From: an uncultured Rhodospirillales bacterium
GTDB taxonomy: Bacteria; Pseudomonadota; Alphaproteobacteria; Acetobacterales; Acetobacteraceae
Assembly (NCBI GenBank): GCA_903844785.1
Contig: CAIMVB010000018.1
Span: 1-7,220 of the forward strand
Direction of reading: 5' to 3'
Length of the DNA stretch: 7,220 nt
Positions 1 through 6,391 of this stretch are shown here, piece after piece (position 1 is the first letter of the stretch; every line of letters starts with the position of its first letter). The position numbers and the translations under genes were made by a program. The notes under the pieces are model-generated. The model saw only the letters and a program-made list of their open reading frames with translations, was not told the DNA's origin and ran no database searches.

Positions 1-1326
1 GGCAGCCTGCCGATACCCGGCCGCGCGCGCGTAGTGGAAGCGGGCGATAGCATCGTCATGCCAGGCGGCATTGACCCGCATACGCATTGCCTGTGGCCGA
101 TTCCTGGGCCGGATGGGAAGCTTGATCAAACCCAGGGCGCATCCGTAGTGGGCCGCGCCGCGCTTTTCGGTGGTACCACCAGCATTCTGGATTTTGTGCG
201 CTGGACCCATGGCAAAACCATCGAAGGCGCGATCGCAGAACGCCATGCCGCCTGGAAGGCCGATGGCTGCCCCTGCGATTACGCCTTTCACATCATGGTG
301 GAAGGTGATCTGCCCCCCGAACTCCCTGCCCAGCTTGGGGAGGCGATTGAAGCAGGCCACGCCACCACAAAAATTTTCACGACTGACATTACGCCGTCTC
401 GCAAAGGCCGAATGGTGGATTTCGGCGATATCTGGGAAGTGTTTCAGGTGCTCTCCCGCAAGGGTGGGCTTGGCGTGATACACGCCGAAGACAATGACAT
501 TGTCATGCATATGTACGCCAAGCTGTTCCGCGAAAACCGCGCCGGCTTTGAAAATATGGCGGAAGTGCACAATACGCTGTCAGAAGATCTTTCCTTCCGC
601 CGCGTCATGCGCCTGGCCGAACACGTGCCCGGCACCGCGCTTTATATGATGCATGTTTCCGCCGGCAATGGCGTGCGCGCCATTCGTGATGCGCGCGCCA
701 AGGGCCTGCCGATTTATGGTGAGTCGCTCCATCAATACATGCTGTACACAAGCGAAGATTATAAGCGCCCGAATGGGCAAATCTATCACACCTATCCATC
801 GCTCAAATCCCAAGCGGATCAGGATGAGCTTTGGGCGGGTGCGCGCGATGGTTCGATTTCTTGTGTTGCCACCGATGAACTTTGCTGTTCGCTTGCTGTG
901 AAAACGCAAGGCAAGCGCGTGGATGACACAACCGGCGGCAATTCAGGCGTGGAGCCGAGGGTCGCGGTCATGTACACGGAAATGGTCGGCAAGCGCGGCT
1001 TTACGCTCAGGCAATTCGTGGATGCGGTTTCCACAAATGCGGCCAAAATCATGGGCATGTATCCGCGCAAGGGCGCCATTGCCGCGGGGGCGGATGCGGA
1101 TATTTGTATCCTCGATCCCAAGCTGAAGCGCATGGTGCGCGCGGAAGCGCTGCATGAAAGCGATTATACGCCATGGGAAGGGCGCCAAGTGGATGCGTGG
1201 CCCGCCATGACTATTCTGCGCGGTAAGATAATGGTGGAAAATGATCGCTGGGTGGGTGATGCCGCAGGCGGCCAATGGCTACCACGCCGCATCCCGGAGG
1301 AAATCCGCAACGCGCCCGCCGTATGA
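1..1326 (+). CDS. Dihydropyrimidinase/hydantoinase-family amidohydrolase (5' end outside window)
   Basis: Metal-dependent cyclic amidohydrolase that opens the ring of hydantoins, dihydropyrimidines or related cyclic imides; cytoplasmic. The frame is open to base 1 (codons before the GTG at 34 read GSLPIPGRARV), so that GTG is internal and roughly 45-50 N-terminal residues are missing; the full length would be near the usual 460-490 aa. Counting from the GTG, all expected binuclear-metal ligands are present: HTH at 16-18, the Lys likely to be carboxylated in TTKIF at 113, His150 in HAED, His207 in MMHVSAG and Asp281 in ATDEL. The GGNSGVEPR segment at 301-309 matches the family's substrate-loop region. 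The usual TDHCPF is TDELCC here, so the substrate may differ from classical D-hydantoinase. It overlaps the next gene by ATGA. Hydantoinase versus dihydropyrimidinase cannot be decided from sequence. Confidence 0.88.
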   Translation, partial: GSLPIPGRARVVEAGDSIVMPGGIDPHTHCLWPIPGPDGKLDQTQGASVVGRAALFGGTTSILDFVRWTHGKTIEGAIAERHAAWKADGCPCDYAFHIMVEGDLPPELPAQLGEAIEAGHATTKIFTTDITPSRKGRMVDFGDIWEVFQVLSRKGGLGVIHAEDNDIVMHMYAKLFRENRAGFENMAEVHNTLSEDLSFRRVMRLAEHVPGTALYMMHVSAGNGVRAIRDARAKGLPIYGESLHQYMLYTSEDYKRPNGQIYHTYPSLKSQADQDELWAGARDGSISCVATDELCCSLAVKTQGKRVDDTTGGNSGVEPRVAVMYTEMVGKRGFTLRQFVDAVSTNAAKIMGMYPRKGAIAAGADADICILDPKLKRMVRAEALHESDYTPWEGRQVDAWPAMTILRGKIMVENDRWVGDAAGGQWLPRRIPEEIRNAPAV

Positions 1327-1607
1327 ACCCTCCTGCGCTACGCGCGCTTTTGGCTGATAGCTTGGTGCTATGGGGCGTTACCGGGCGCTCGGATATTACC
1401 GATCAGGGTGTCAGGATCACCGCCAATGATTTGGTGCTGCATGTGGTGCCAGCCTCACCAGATGAATCACCAATACGGTGGTGGTTGATCCGCGAGGATC
1501 GGCGCCGGCCAGCCGCTTCCATGCTCGGGCTTTTGCGCAGCCTGCGGTATGCGCTGAACGCGACCAGCGCGGAACCGGCGCGCGCATGGGTTTCGGCAGC
1601 GCCGTGA
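1323..1607 (+). CDS. Small hypothetical protein (94 aa) between hydantoinase and COG0523 genes
   Basis: I do not recognise this protein. It starts MNPPALRALLADSLVLWG and contains an RWWLIREDRRRPAAS segment at about residues 48-62, followed by a likely amphipathic helix (MLGLLRSLRYALNA). No signal peptide, membrane segment or cysteines are visible, so it is probably cytosolic. The start is chosen because the ATG overlaps the upstream stop as ATGA, suggesting translational coupling. A longer form from ATG 1275 (110 aa) would add a low-complexity N-terminus (MATTPHPGGNPQRARR) and overlap hydantoinase by 52 bp, which is less likely. No good Shine-Dalgarno sits at 1323; GGAGG at 1296-1300 is too distant. 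The tight placement between two recognisable genes is the main evidence that it is real. Confidence 0.6.
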   Translation: MNPPALRALLADSLVLWGVTGRSDITDQGVRITANDLVLHVVPASPDESPIRWWLIREDRRRPAASMLGLLRSLRYALNATSAEPARAWVSAAP

Positions 1608-2569
1608 TCCCTGTTTCAGTCATCACAGGCTTTCTCGGCAGCGGTAAGACCACGCTGCTACGTTCCGTGCTGCGTGATGCCGCCTATGCCGGCAGCGCGG
1701 TGATAGTGAATGAATGGGGCGATATCGGCCTTGATCATGAATTGCTGGAAACATCGGAAGAAAACCTGCTCGGCCTTGCCAATGGCTGCCTTTGCTGCAC
1801 CACACGCGGCGATTTGGCGCGCACACTGATAGATCTTGCAGCACGCCGCAGATCAGGCGCCGTCAGCTATCACCGCGTCTTGATCGAAACCTCTGGCCTC
1901 GCGGACCCTGCACCCATTCTGCACACGCTACTGGTGGACCCAGCGATTGCGGAAGGCCATCGGGTAGAGGCATTGGTGACGGTGGTGGATGCTTTGCTTG
2001 GCGCTGAGACCATCGAACGCCACCCGGAAGCGGCGCAGCAAGCCCTATTGGCGGATCGGTTGCTGCTGAGCAAAACCGATCTCGTGCCGGATACGGGGGC
2101 ACTTGAAGCCCGCCTTCGCGCGCTCAATCCCGGCGCGCCCATAATGCGCGCGGTGCAGGGCGCCATTGCGCCCGATATGCTGTTCAACGCGGCCACCAAG
2201 CCAGAAAGCCTGCAAGCCTGGCTTGATGCAGTGGCTGAACCGCGTGCGCGCCATAGCGCGGGGGTGGAGACAATCTCCATCCTGCGCGAAGCCCCCCTGC
2301 CCGGCGTGGTGCTACCGCTTTTCCTGGAAGCCTTGGCCGAACATGCGGGCGATAAATTGCTGCGCATGAAGGGCATTATCCACGTTGCGGAAGCGCCGGA
2401 AAAACCAGCCGTGCTGCATGGCGTGCGCCACGTGCTGCACCCGATTGAATGGCTGGAAGATTGGCCATCGGAAGATCGGCGTTCGCGCCTTGTCCTGATT
2501 GGCCAAGGCATTCCGCAATGGTGGCCTGCGCGGCTTCTGGAAGCCTTGGAAGAAGAAGCGCGCGGCTAA
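1586..2569 (+). CDS. COG0523 (CobW/P47K family) GTP-dependent metallochaperone
   Basis: G3E-family P-loop GTPase of the type that inserts or traffics Zn, Co, Ni or Fe. With the start at ATG 1586 (327 aa, usual family length), Walker A GFLGSGKT is at 15-22, the diagnostic metal-binding GCLCC at 67-71, ETSGLADP (Walker B/switch region) at 101-108, and the guanine-specificity motif appears as SKTD at 162-165 in place of NKxD. The C-terminal CobW_C domain spans roughly 225-310, ending near RLVLIGQGIP. There is no His-rich tail or linker of the kind seen in several zinc-specific members. An alternative GTG at 1604 gives MIPVSVITGFLGSGK, typical of family N-termini, and overlaps the upstream TGA as GTGA; both starts have weak ribosome-binding sites. 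It is last in the hydantoinase cluster, so loading metal into that enzyme is a reasonable inference. It is not necessarily the cobalamin-pathway CobW. Confidence 0.93.
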   Translation: MGFGSAVIPVSVITGFLGSGKTTLLRSVLRDAAYAGSAVIVNEWGDIGLDHELLETSEENLLGLANGCLCCTTRGDLARTLIDLAARRRSGAVSYHRVLIETSGLADPAPILHTLLVDPAIAEGHRVEALVTVVDALLGAETIERHPEAAQQALLADRLLLSKTDLVPDTGALEARLRALNPGAPIMRAVQGAIAPDMLFNAATKPESLQAWLDAVAEPRARHSAGVETISILREAPLPGVVLPLFLEALAEHAGDKLLRMKGIIHVAEAPEKPAVLHGVRHVLHPIEWLEDWPSEDRRSRLVLIGQGIPQWWPARLLEALEEEARG

Positions 2570-4914
2570 TCCGTCGCGCGGATCGCCGCCCAAATGCGTT
2601 CCGGCGTTGCCGGCATTTCGATATGCGTAATGCCAAGCGGGCGCAGCGCATCCACCACGGCATTGATCAGCACTGGTAGCGCGCCAACCGTACCGGCCTC
2701 ACCCGCGCCCTTTACGCCAAGCGGATTGGTCTTGGTCGGCACCGGGTTGCTCTTCACCACCATATCCGGGAAATCCGCCGCGCGCGGCATCAGGTAATCC
2801 ATGAAGCTTGCGGTCAGAAGCTGACCATTCGCGTCATAGCGAATATCCTCACCAAAGACTTGCCCAAGCCCCTGCGCGATGCCGCCATGGATCTGGCCCT
2901 TTAACAGCAATGGGTTGATCACCGTTCCGACATCATCGACCACCACATAGGCAACGGTCTGCGCTTCCCCAGTTTCGGGATCTATTTCCACCTCGGCAAT
3001 ATGGCAGCCATTGGGGAAGGTTGCATCGCCAGGGCGCGTGATCAATAAGGTAGAAAGGCCAAGCTCCTCACCCATTGGCAATTGGCCGGGGATGTAACTC
3101 CGCCGCGCCAGTGCTTCTATGCCAATGCCGCGATCCGTTCCAGCAATGCGGAATTGGCCTTCGCTGAATTCGATATCGGCTTCGGCCGCTTCCATGAAAT
3201 GTGCGGCAATCTTCTTGCCGTGCGCGATGATGCGCTCTGCCGCCCCTACCAGCGCACCACCTGCCGCCATCATGGAACGTGAACCAATGGTGCCGCGGCC
3301 ATGCGTGACAATATCGGTATCGCCATTGATGAAGCGAATACGCTCTGCGGGAATGCCAAGGCGTTCAGAGGCGATTTGCCTAAACACGGTTTCATGCCCC
3401 TGGCCGTGATTATGGCTACCCATCAGCAGGGTCACATTGCCGCCAGAATCAAAGCGGATTTCAGCAGCTTCTTCCAATGGCCCGCGATGCGGCCCGCCGG
3501 CGCTTTCAATGGCATTGGCAATGCCAATACCGCGCAGTTTGCCGCGCGCCTTGGCCTCAGCACGGCGCGCTTCAAAGCCGGCCCAATCGGCGGCCTTCAG
3601 CGCCATCGCCATATTCTTTGGGAAATCGCCGCTATCATAAGTATAATCAAGCCCAGTGCGGAAAGGCATCGCGTCCGGCGCGATCAGGTTCTTCTCACGC
3701 AGCGCAATGCGGTCAATGCCCATTTCATCCGCGGCAAGGTCAATGATGCGTTCAATGGCGTAAATCGCCTCAGGCCGCCCGGCGCCACGATAGGGCGCAG
3801 TTGGCTGGGTATGCGTGAAAATGCAGCGCACTTCAGTGAAGATATGCGGTGTGCGATAAACGCCCGCGAGCCCGCCGACATTATTGGTCGCTGAAACTGG
3901 CCCCTGCCAGGCCAGATAAGCGCCGACATTGCAAAGTGTGTGCACACGAAAGCCCAGAAACGTGCCATCCGCCGCCAGTGCCAATTCCGCGCTTGAGGCA
4001 TTATCGCGCGCATGGGTATCGGCCAGGAAGCTTTCTGTGCGCGTTGCCGTCCAGCGCACCGGGCGGCCCAAAAGCTTCGCGCCATGCAGCGCCAACACAT
4101 ATTCCTGAAACGGGCTTTCCTTCATGCCAAACCCGCCGCCAACATCGGGCGAGATGATGCGCAGCCGATTGCTTGGTATCTTCAGCGCGTATTCGGCGAT
4201 TTCATTACGCATCACATGCGGCAATTGTGTGCCAGTGGTCAGTGTATAGCGTTCTTCCACCGGGTCATAACTCGCCAACGCATTGCGCGGTTCCATGGGA
4301 TTGGCGGAAACCCGCGTGATGCGGAAATCAAACCGCGTGACATGCGCCGCGCGCGCAAAGGCCGCTTCCACTGCCGCCGCATCGCCCAGGCGGAAAAGTA
4401 CGCTTTCATTCTCCGGCGCCAGATCCGGCCAGAGTCGCGGCGCTTCAGGCTTGATCGCTTCCGCCACATCCGTCACCGCCGGCAGCGTTTCATATTCAAC
4501 AATGATGGCTTCGGCAGCATCCTGCGCCGCCGCGCGTGATGTGGCGATCACCGCCGCCACCGCGTCACCCACATAACGCACCTGCCCCATGGCCAGCATG
4601 CGCCAGGGCGTTTGCGCCAAAGGCGAGCCATTTCTTTGCAGCCGCGGCGTGATGCAGCGCAGAACGCCAAGTTCTTCGATATCCTCTGGCGTCAGCACCA
4701 GCAGCACGCCTGGCATGCTGCGCGCCTTGCTCACATCAAACCGCGTGATCCGCGCAGAAGCATGGGGCGAACGCAGCATGACAAGCTGCGCGGTGTCAGC
4801 ACCCGCCAGATCATCCACATAGCGCCCCTGCCCGCGTAAAAAGCGCTTATCCTCCACGCGCCTGACTGGGGCGCCGATGCCGGTTCCTCTCATGGTGGCG
4901 GGGATGTCATTCAT
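2566..4914 (-). CDS. Molybdopterin-binding hydroxylase large subunit (xanthine dehydrogenase / CoxL form II-like)
   Basis: Catalytic Mo-cofactor subunit of the xanthine oxidase superfamily, which hydroxylates N-heterocycles, aldehydes or purines with water as oxygen source; cytoplasmic. The 782-aa length is typical. The N-terminal a/b hammerhead domain (about 22-150) includes RSPHASARI and EYETLPAVTDV. The Mo-binding domains carry NPMEPR at 205-210, DVGGGFGMKE at 257-266, PYRGAGRPE at 374-382, HGQGHE at 503-508 and GVKGAGEAG at 733-741, with Glu739 as expected catalytic base. The AYRCSFR loop of true (form I) CO dehydrogenase is absent; YRGAGR is the form II/other-hydroxylase version, so CO oxidation should not be assumed. 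ATG 4914 is chosen over ATG 4929 because GAGAGG lies 7 nt upstream. No FAD (CoxM) or [2Fe-2S] (CoxS) subunit gene is visible nearby. Its TAG overlaps the convergent COG0523 stop. Confidence 0.93.
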   Translation of the reverse strand: MNDIPATMRGTGIGAPVRRVEDKRFLRGQGRYVDDLAGADTAQLVMLRSPHASARITRFDVSKARSMPGVLLVLTPEDIEELGVLRCITPRLQRNGSPLAQTPWRMLAMGQVRYVGDAVAAVIATSRAAAQDAAEAIIVEYETLPAVTDVAEAIKPEAPRLWPDLAPENESVLFRLGDAAAVEAAFARAAHVTRFDFRITRVSANPMEPRNALASYDPVEERYTLTTGTQLPHVMRNEIAEYALKIPSNRLRIISPDVGGGFGMKESPFQEYVLALHGAKLLGRPVRWTATRTESFLADTHARDNASSAELALAADGTFLGFRVHTLCNVGAYLAWQGPVSATNNVGGLAGVYRTPHIFTEVRCIFTHTQPTAPYRGAGRPEAIYAIERIIDLAADEMGIDRIALREKNLIAPDAMPFRTGLDYTYDSGDFPKNMAMALKAADWAGFEARRAEAKARGKLRGIGIANAIESAGGPHRGPLEEAAEIRFDSGGNVTLLMGSHNHGQGHETVFRQIASERLGIPAERIRFINGDTDIVTHGRGTIGSRSMMAAGGALVGAAERIIAHGKKIAAHFMEAAEADIEFSEGQFRIAGTDRGIGIEALARRSYIPGQLPMGEELGLSTLLITRPGDATFPNGCHIAEVEIDPETGEAQTVAYVVVDDVGTVINPLLLKGQIHGGIAQGLGQVFGEDIRYDANGQLLTASFMDYLMPRAADFPDMVVKSNPVPTKTNPLGVKGAGEAGTVGALPVLINAVVDALRPLGITHIEMPATPERIWAAIRATD

Positions 4915-4921
4915 GGCTAGG

Positions 4922-4927
4922 CCTCTC
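4922..4927 (-). promoter_or_regulatory. Ribosome-binding site selecting the ATG at 4914
   Basis: On the minus strand GAGAGG precedes ATG 4914 by 7 nt, near-ideal spacing. The alternative ATG at 4929 has only a weak GAG about 13 nt upstream and would add MRGLA to the N-terminus. Confidence 0.6.
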
Positions 4928-4940
4928 ATTGAAGCATAAG

Positions 4941-4967
4941 CTCATAGACAGGGCGGCGCTTCGTCAA
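4941..4967 (-). promoter_or_regulatory. Possible sigma-70-type promoter for the molybdenum hydroxylase gene
   Basis: Reading the minus strand, TTGACG (4967-4962) is a good -35 match and TATGAG (4946-4941) a partial -10 match, with 15 bp between them, shorter than the optimal 16-18. A transcript from here would start about 10 nt upstream of the GAGAGG ribosome-binding site. It would let the hydroxylase be expressed separately from the Bug gene. The match is weak. Confidence 0.22.
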
Positions 4968-4975
4968 TCCCGCCC
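4951..4975 (-). repeat. GC-rich inverted repeat in the Bug-to-hydroxylase gap
   Basis: GGGCGG at 4951-4956 is complementary to CCGCCC at 4970-4975 across a 13-nt loop. In minus-strand RNA it lies downstream of the Bug stop and upstream of the hydroxylase start. There is no T-run after the stem, so it is not a classical intrinsic terminator. It may be a processing or attenuation hairpin, or chance in GC-rich DNA. It overlaps the proposed promoter. Confidence 0.3.
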
Positions 4976-5000
4976 GGCCAGCATCCTCACGCGGCAGGCG

Positions 5001-5957
5001 TCAACTCGGCTGCAAATTAAGCCGACGAATAATGTTGCCCCAATTCTCCACCTCAGCGGCCATAAAGCTTTTCAACGCCTCTGGCGCTATTTTGCGGATT
5101 TCCAAACCTTGCACCGCCAATTGCTGGGCAAGCCCTGGTTCAGCAAGCACTTCCTGAAGCGCGGCGTTGACGCGCGAAATCACCTCATCCGGCACGCCGG
5201 CCTTGGCGCCCAGCATGAACCATACGGAAAGATTAAAGCCGGACAGCGTTTCAGAAAGCGCCGGGATGTCGGGTGCCAGGCTTGAACGTGCCGCCGTTGT
5301 CACCGCCAAGGCGCGCACACGGCCTTCACGCGCTTGCACCAAAGCCTCACCTAAATCGGCAATAGTATAGGAAATGCGCCCCGCCGCGCATTCATTGGTT
5401 GCTTCCGGCTGGCCGCGATAGGCAACCTCCAAAGCCTCAAACCCCGCGATATTGGCCATCAGCGCGCCCACAACATGGCGGCTTGGCGCGCCATGGCCGA
5501 AGCTCAATTGCCCCGGCCGCGCCTTGGCATAGGCGAATAATTCCGCGGCACTCCGCACCGGCAGGCGCGGATCGCAAATCAGCAAATAAGGCGCTTCCGC
5601 CACCATGCCGATCGGCACCAGATCGCGCAGCGGATGATAGGGTAGATCCTTGATCATATGCGGCGCGCTGGCGCCGGTGGAAACGCCAATCATCAGCAGC
5701 GTATGGCCATCGGCCGGCGCACCTAACACGGCGCGAATACCGATCACGCCCTGCCCGCCACCGCGATTATCCACAACCACTGGCTGGCCCAGACGTTGCG
5801 CTAAGCCAGGCGCGTAGAGCCTAGTCAGGATATCGGTCTGCGTGCCGGCGGGAAATGTCACCACAATGCGAATGGGCTTGTCCGGCCAGGCGGCGCGCGC
5901 GGCCGGTGCTGTCAGGATCAGTGGTGCGGCCAGCAAGCCGCGGCGGGCGAGGTTCAT
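5001..5957 (-). CDS. Bug/TctC-family periplasmic solute-binding protein (tripartite tricarboxylate transporter receptor)
   Basis: Extracytoplasmic binding protein of the Bug family (318 aa, usual length), which captures small organic acids or related solutes in the periplasm. It has an N-terminal signal peptide MNLARRGLLAAPLIL...ARA|AWP, cleaved about residue 22; the twin Arg at 5-6 followed by GLL resembles a weak Tat signal. Family hallmarks are WPDKPIRIVVTFPAGTQTDIL at 24-44, VVVDNRGGGQGVIG at 60-73, APADGHTLL at 80-88 and AYRGQPEATNE at 179-189. The start ATG is preceded by AAGGA 10 nt upstream. No TctA/TctB membrane genes are adjacent, which is normal for Bug proteins, many of which are orphans. 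Eighty-six bp separate it from the downstream hydroxylase on the same strand, so the two may share a transcript and a substrate. The ligand cannot be read from sequence. Confidence 0.93.
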   Translation of the reverse strand: MNLARRGLLAAPLILTAPAARAAWPDKPIRIVVTFPAGTQTDILTRLYAPGLAQRLGQPVVVDNRGGGQGVIGIRAVLGAPADGHTLLMIGVSTGASAPHMIKDLPYHPLRDLVPIGMVAEAPYLLICDPRLPVRSAAELFAYAKARPGQLSFGHGAPSRHVVGALMANIAGFEALEVAYRGQPEATNECAAGRISYTIADLGEALVQAREGRVRALAVTTAARSSLAPDIPALSETLSGFNLSVWFMLGAKAGVPDEVISRVNAALQEVLAEPGLAQQLAVQGLEIRKIAPEALKSFMAAEVENWGNIIRRLNLQPS

Positions 5958-5968
5958 GGCGCTTCTTT

Positions 5969-6005
5969 CCTTGGTCTTGTGAACCTCATCGGATCACGAC
6001 CAAGG
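5969..6005 (-). promoter_or_regulatory. Inverted repeat covering the Bug gene's ribosome-binding site
   Basis: CCTTGGTC (5969-5976) and GACCAAGG (5998-6005) are perfect 8-bp inverted arms with a 21-nt spacer; two further pairs (5978-5979 with 5995-5996) form inside after one mismatch. On the minus-strand transcript the 3' arm contains the AAGG of the Bug Shine-Dalgarno (AAGGA, 5972-5968), so a hairpin would occlude ribosome entry. It could equally be a dimeric-repressor operator in the 78-bp leader. Confidence 0.45.
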
Positions 6006-6035
6006 GGAGCGATGCAAGCGCCGGTAGTTTTCAGC

Positions 6036-6293
6036 CTACCATTTCTTCCAAATCGGCCGATGCTGGAACAGCGGCCGGGCATTGTGCTGCTGATGGTGCC
6101 GATGATGTCGGTGCGATTCCCAAGAACGGTAGCCATGGCCGTAAGGCCGATAAGCTGGGCCGCGATAAGGCGCATGGCCATATCCGCTGTAACCATAGCC
6201 ATAGGATGGCTGGTAATAACCATCACTGGCCAGGCAACCGCCCAGCGTCAATAAAAGCATCACCAAGGAAAACGGTAAAATCAGCAGGCGCAT
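6036..6293 (-). CDS. Tyr/Gly/His-rich small lipoprotein
   Basis: An 85-aa predicted lipoprotein of unknown function. MRLLILPFSLVMLLLTLGGC is a signal sequence with lipobox LGGC; Cys20 would be lipidated, and Leu-Ala-Ser follows, giving no inner-membrane retention Asp at +2, so outer-membrane sorting is expected. The mature part is low complexity: YGYGYSGYGH-like repeats at about 26-55 (ten Tyr from 26 to 55), then a histidine block HRHHRHHQQH at 61-70. Nine His in a short exported chain suggests metal binding or a surface/structural role. The start is supported by AAGGGGG 6 nt upstream. Several other frames are open over this interval on both strands, but only this one has signal, lipobox and ribosome-binding site. 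It is compositionally unlike the flanking genes. Confidence 0.72.
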   Translation of the reverse strand: MRLLILPFSLVMLLLTLGGCLASDGYYQPSYGYGYSGYGHAPYRGPAYRPYGHGYRSWESHRHHRHHQQHNARPLFQHRPIWKKW

Positions 6294-6299
6294 CCGACA

Positions 6300-6306
6300 C
6301 CCCCTT
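6300..6306 (-). promoter_or_regulatory. Strong Shine-Dalgarno for the small lipoprotein
   Basis: Minus-strand AAGGGGG followed by 6 nt (TGTCGG) and the ATG at 6293. It supports this frame over the overlapping open frames. Confidence 0.6.
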
Positions 6307-6322
6307 TGATCCCTTTGGATCA
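6307..6322 (-). repeat. Perfect 6-bp inverted repeat abutting the lipoprotein ribosome-binding site
   Basis: On the + strand TGATCC-CTTT-GGATCA is a perfect hairpin with a 4-nt loop. In minus-strand RNA it ends immediately before the AAGGGGG ribosome-binding site. CCCTTTGATC / CCCTTTGGATC also forms an imperfect tandem repeat at 6302-6321. It could be a regulator operator or an mRNA 5' hairpin. No promoter could be confidently identified in the 98-bp gap 6294-6391. Confidence 0.4.
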
Positions 6323-6347
6323 GGAAGATGTAATCACGCCTCCATGT

Positions 6348-6361
6348 CCGCCGCTGGGCGG
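6348..6361. repeat. Short GC hairpin between the secreted protein and lipoprotein genes
   Basis: CCGCC-GCTG-GGCGG gives a 5-bp stem with a 4-nt loop about 30 bp past the stop of the 6392-6808 gene. No T-tract follows in minus-strand orientation, so an intrinsic terminator is weakly supported at best. A T-containing stretch about 10 nt away on the other strand is too distant. Confidence 0.25.
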
Positions 6362-6391
6362 GATCAAGGCATTTTCATGATGAGCGCAGGA

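Noticed and set aside
34..36. GTG as start of the hydantoinase gene
   Set aside because: The frame is open to base 1, and family members have about 50 more residues before the PGGIDPHTH motif; the true start is outside the window.
1275..1322. Upstream ATG as start of the 94-aa protein
   Set aside because: It would give a 52-bp overlap and a low-complexity extension; the ATGA overlap at 1323 fits the packing style of this cluster better.
1870..2511. 213-codon open frame on the minus strand inside the COG0523 gene
   Set aside because: It is antisense to a well-supported GTPase with all motifs intact; its translation is Ser/Arg-rich without recognisable domains, as expected for a shadow frame in GC-rich DNA.
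3301..3894. 197-codon + strand open frame antisense to the hydroxylase
   Set aside because: It lies fully within a motif-rich conserved gene and has no recognisable domain or supporting ribosome-binding site.
4012..4539. 175-codon + strand open frame antisense to the hydroxylase
   Set aside because: Same reasoning: Arg/His-rich shadow translation opposite a conserved coding region.
2566..4914. Calling the hydroxylase a true aerobic CO dehydrogenase (coxL)
   Set aside because: The Mo-site loop is PYRGAGR, not the AYRCSFR of form I enzymes, and no coxM/coxS genes are adjacent.
5954..6226. 90-codon minus-strand frame overlapping the lipoprotein and the Bug start
   Set aside because: Different frame of the same interval with no signal peptide or family match; it would also run through the Bug leader and ribosome-binding site.
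6348..6361. Intrinsic terminator after the secreted protein gene
   Set aside because: There is only a 5-bp stem with no T-run in the transcript direction, so it is recorded as a hairpin, not a terminator.
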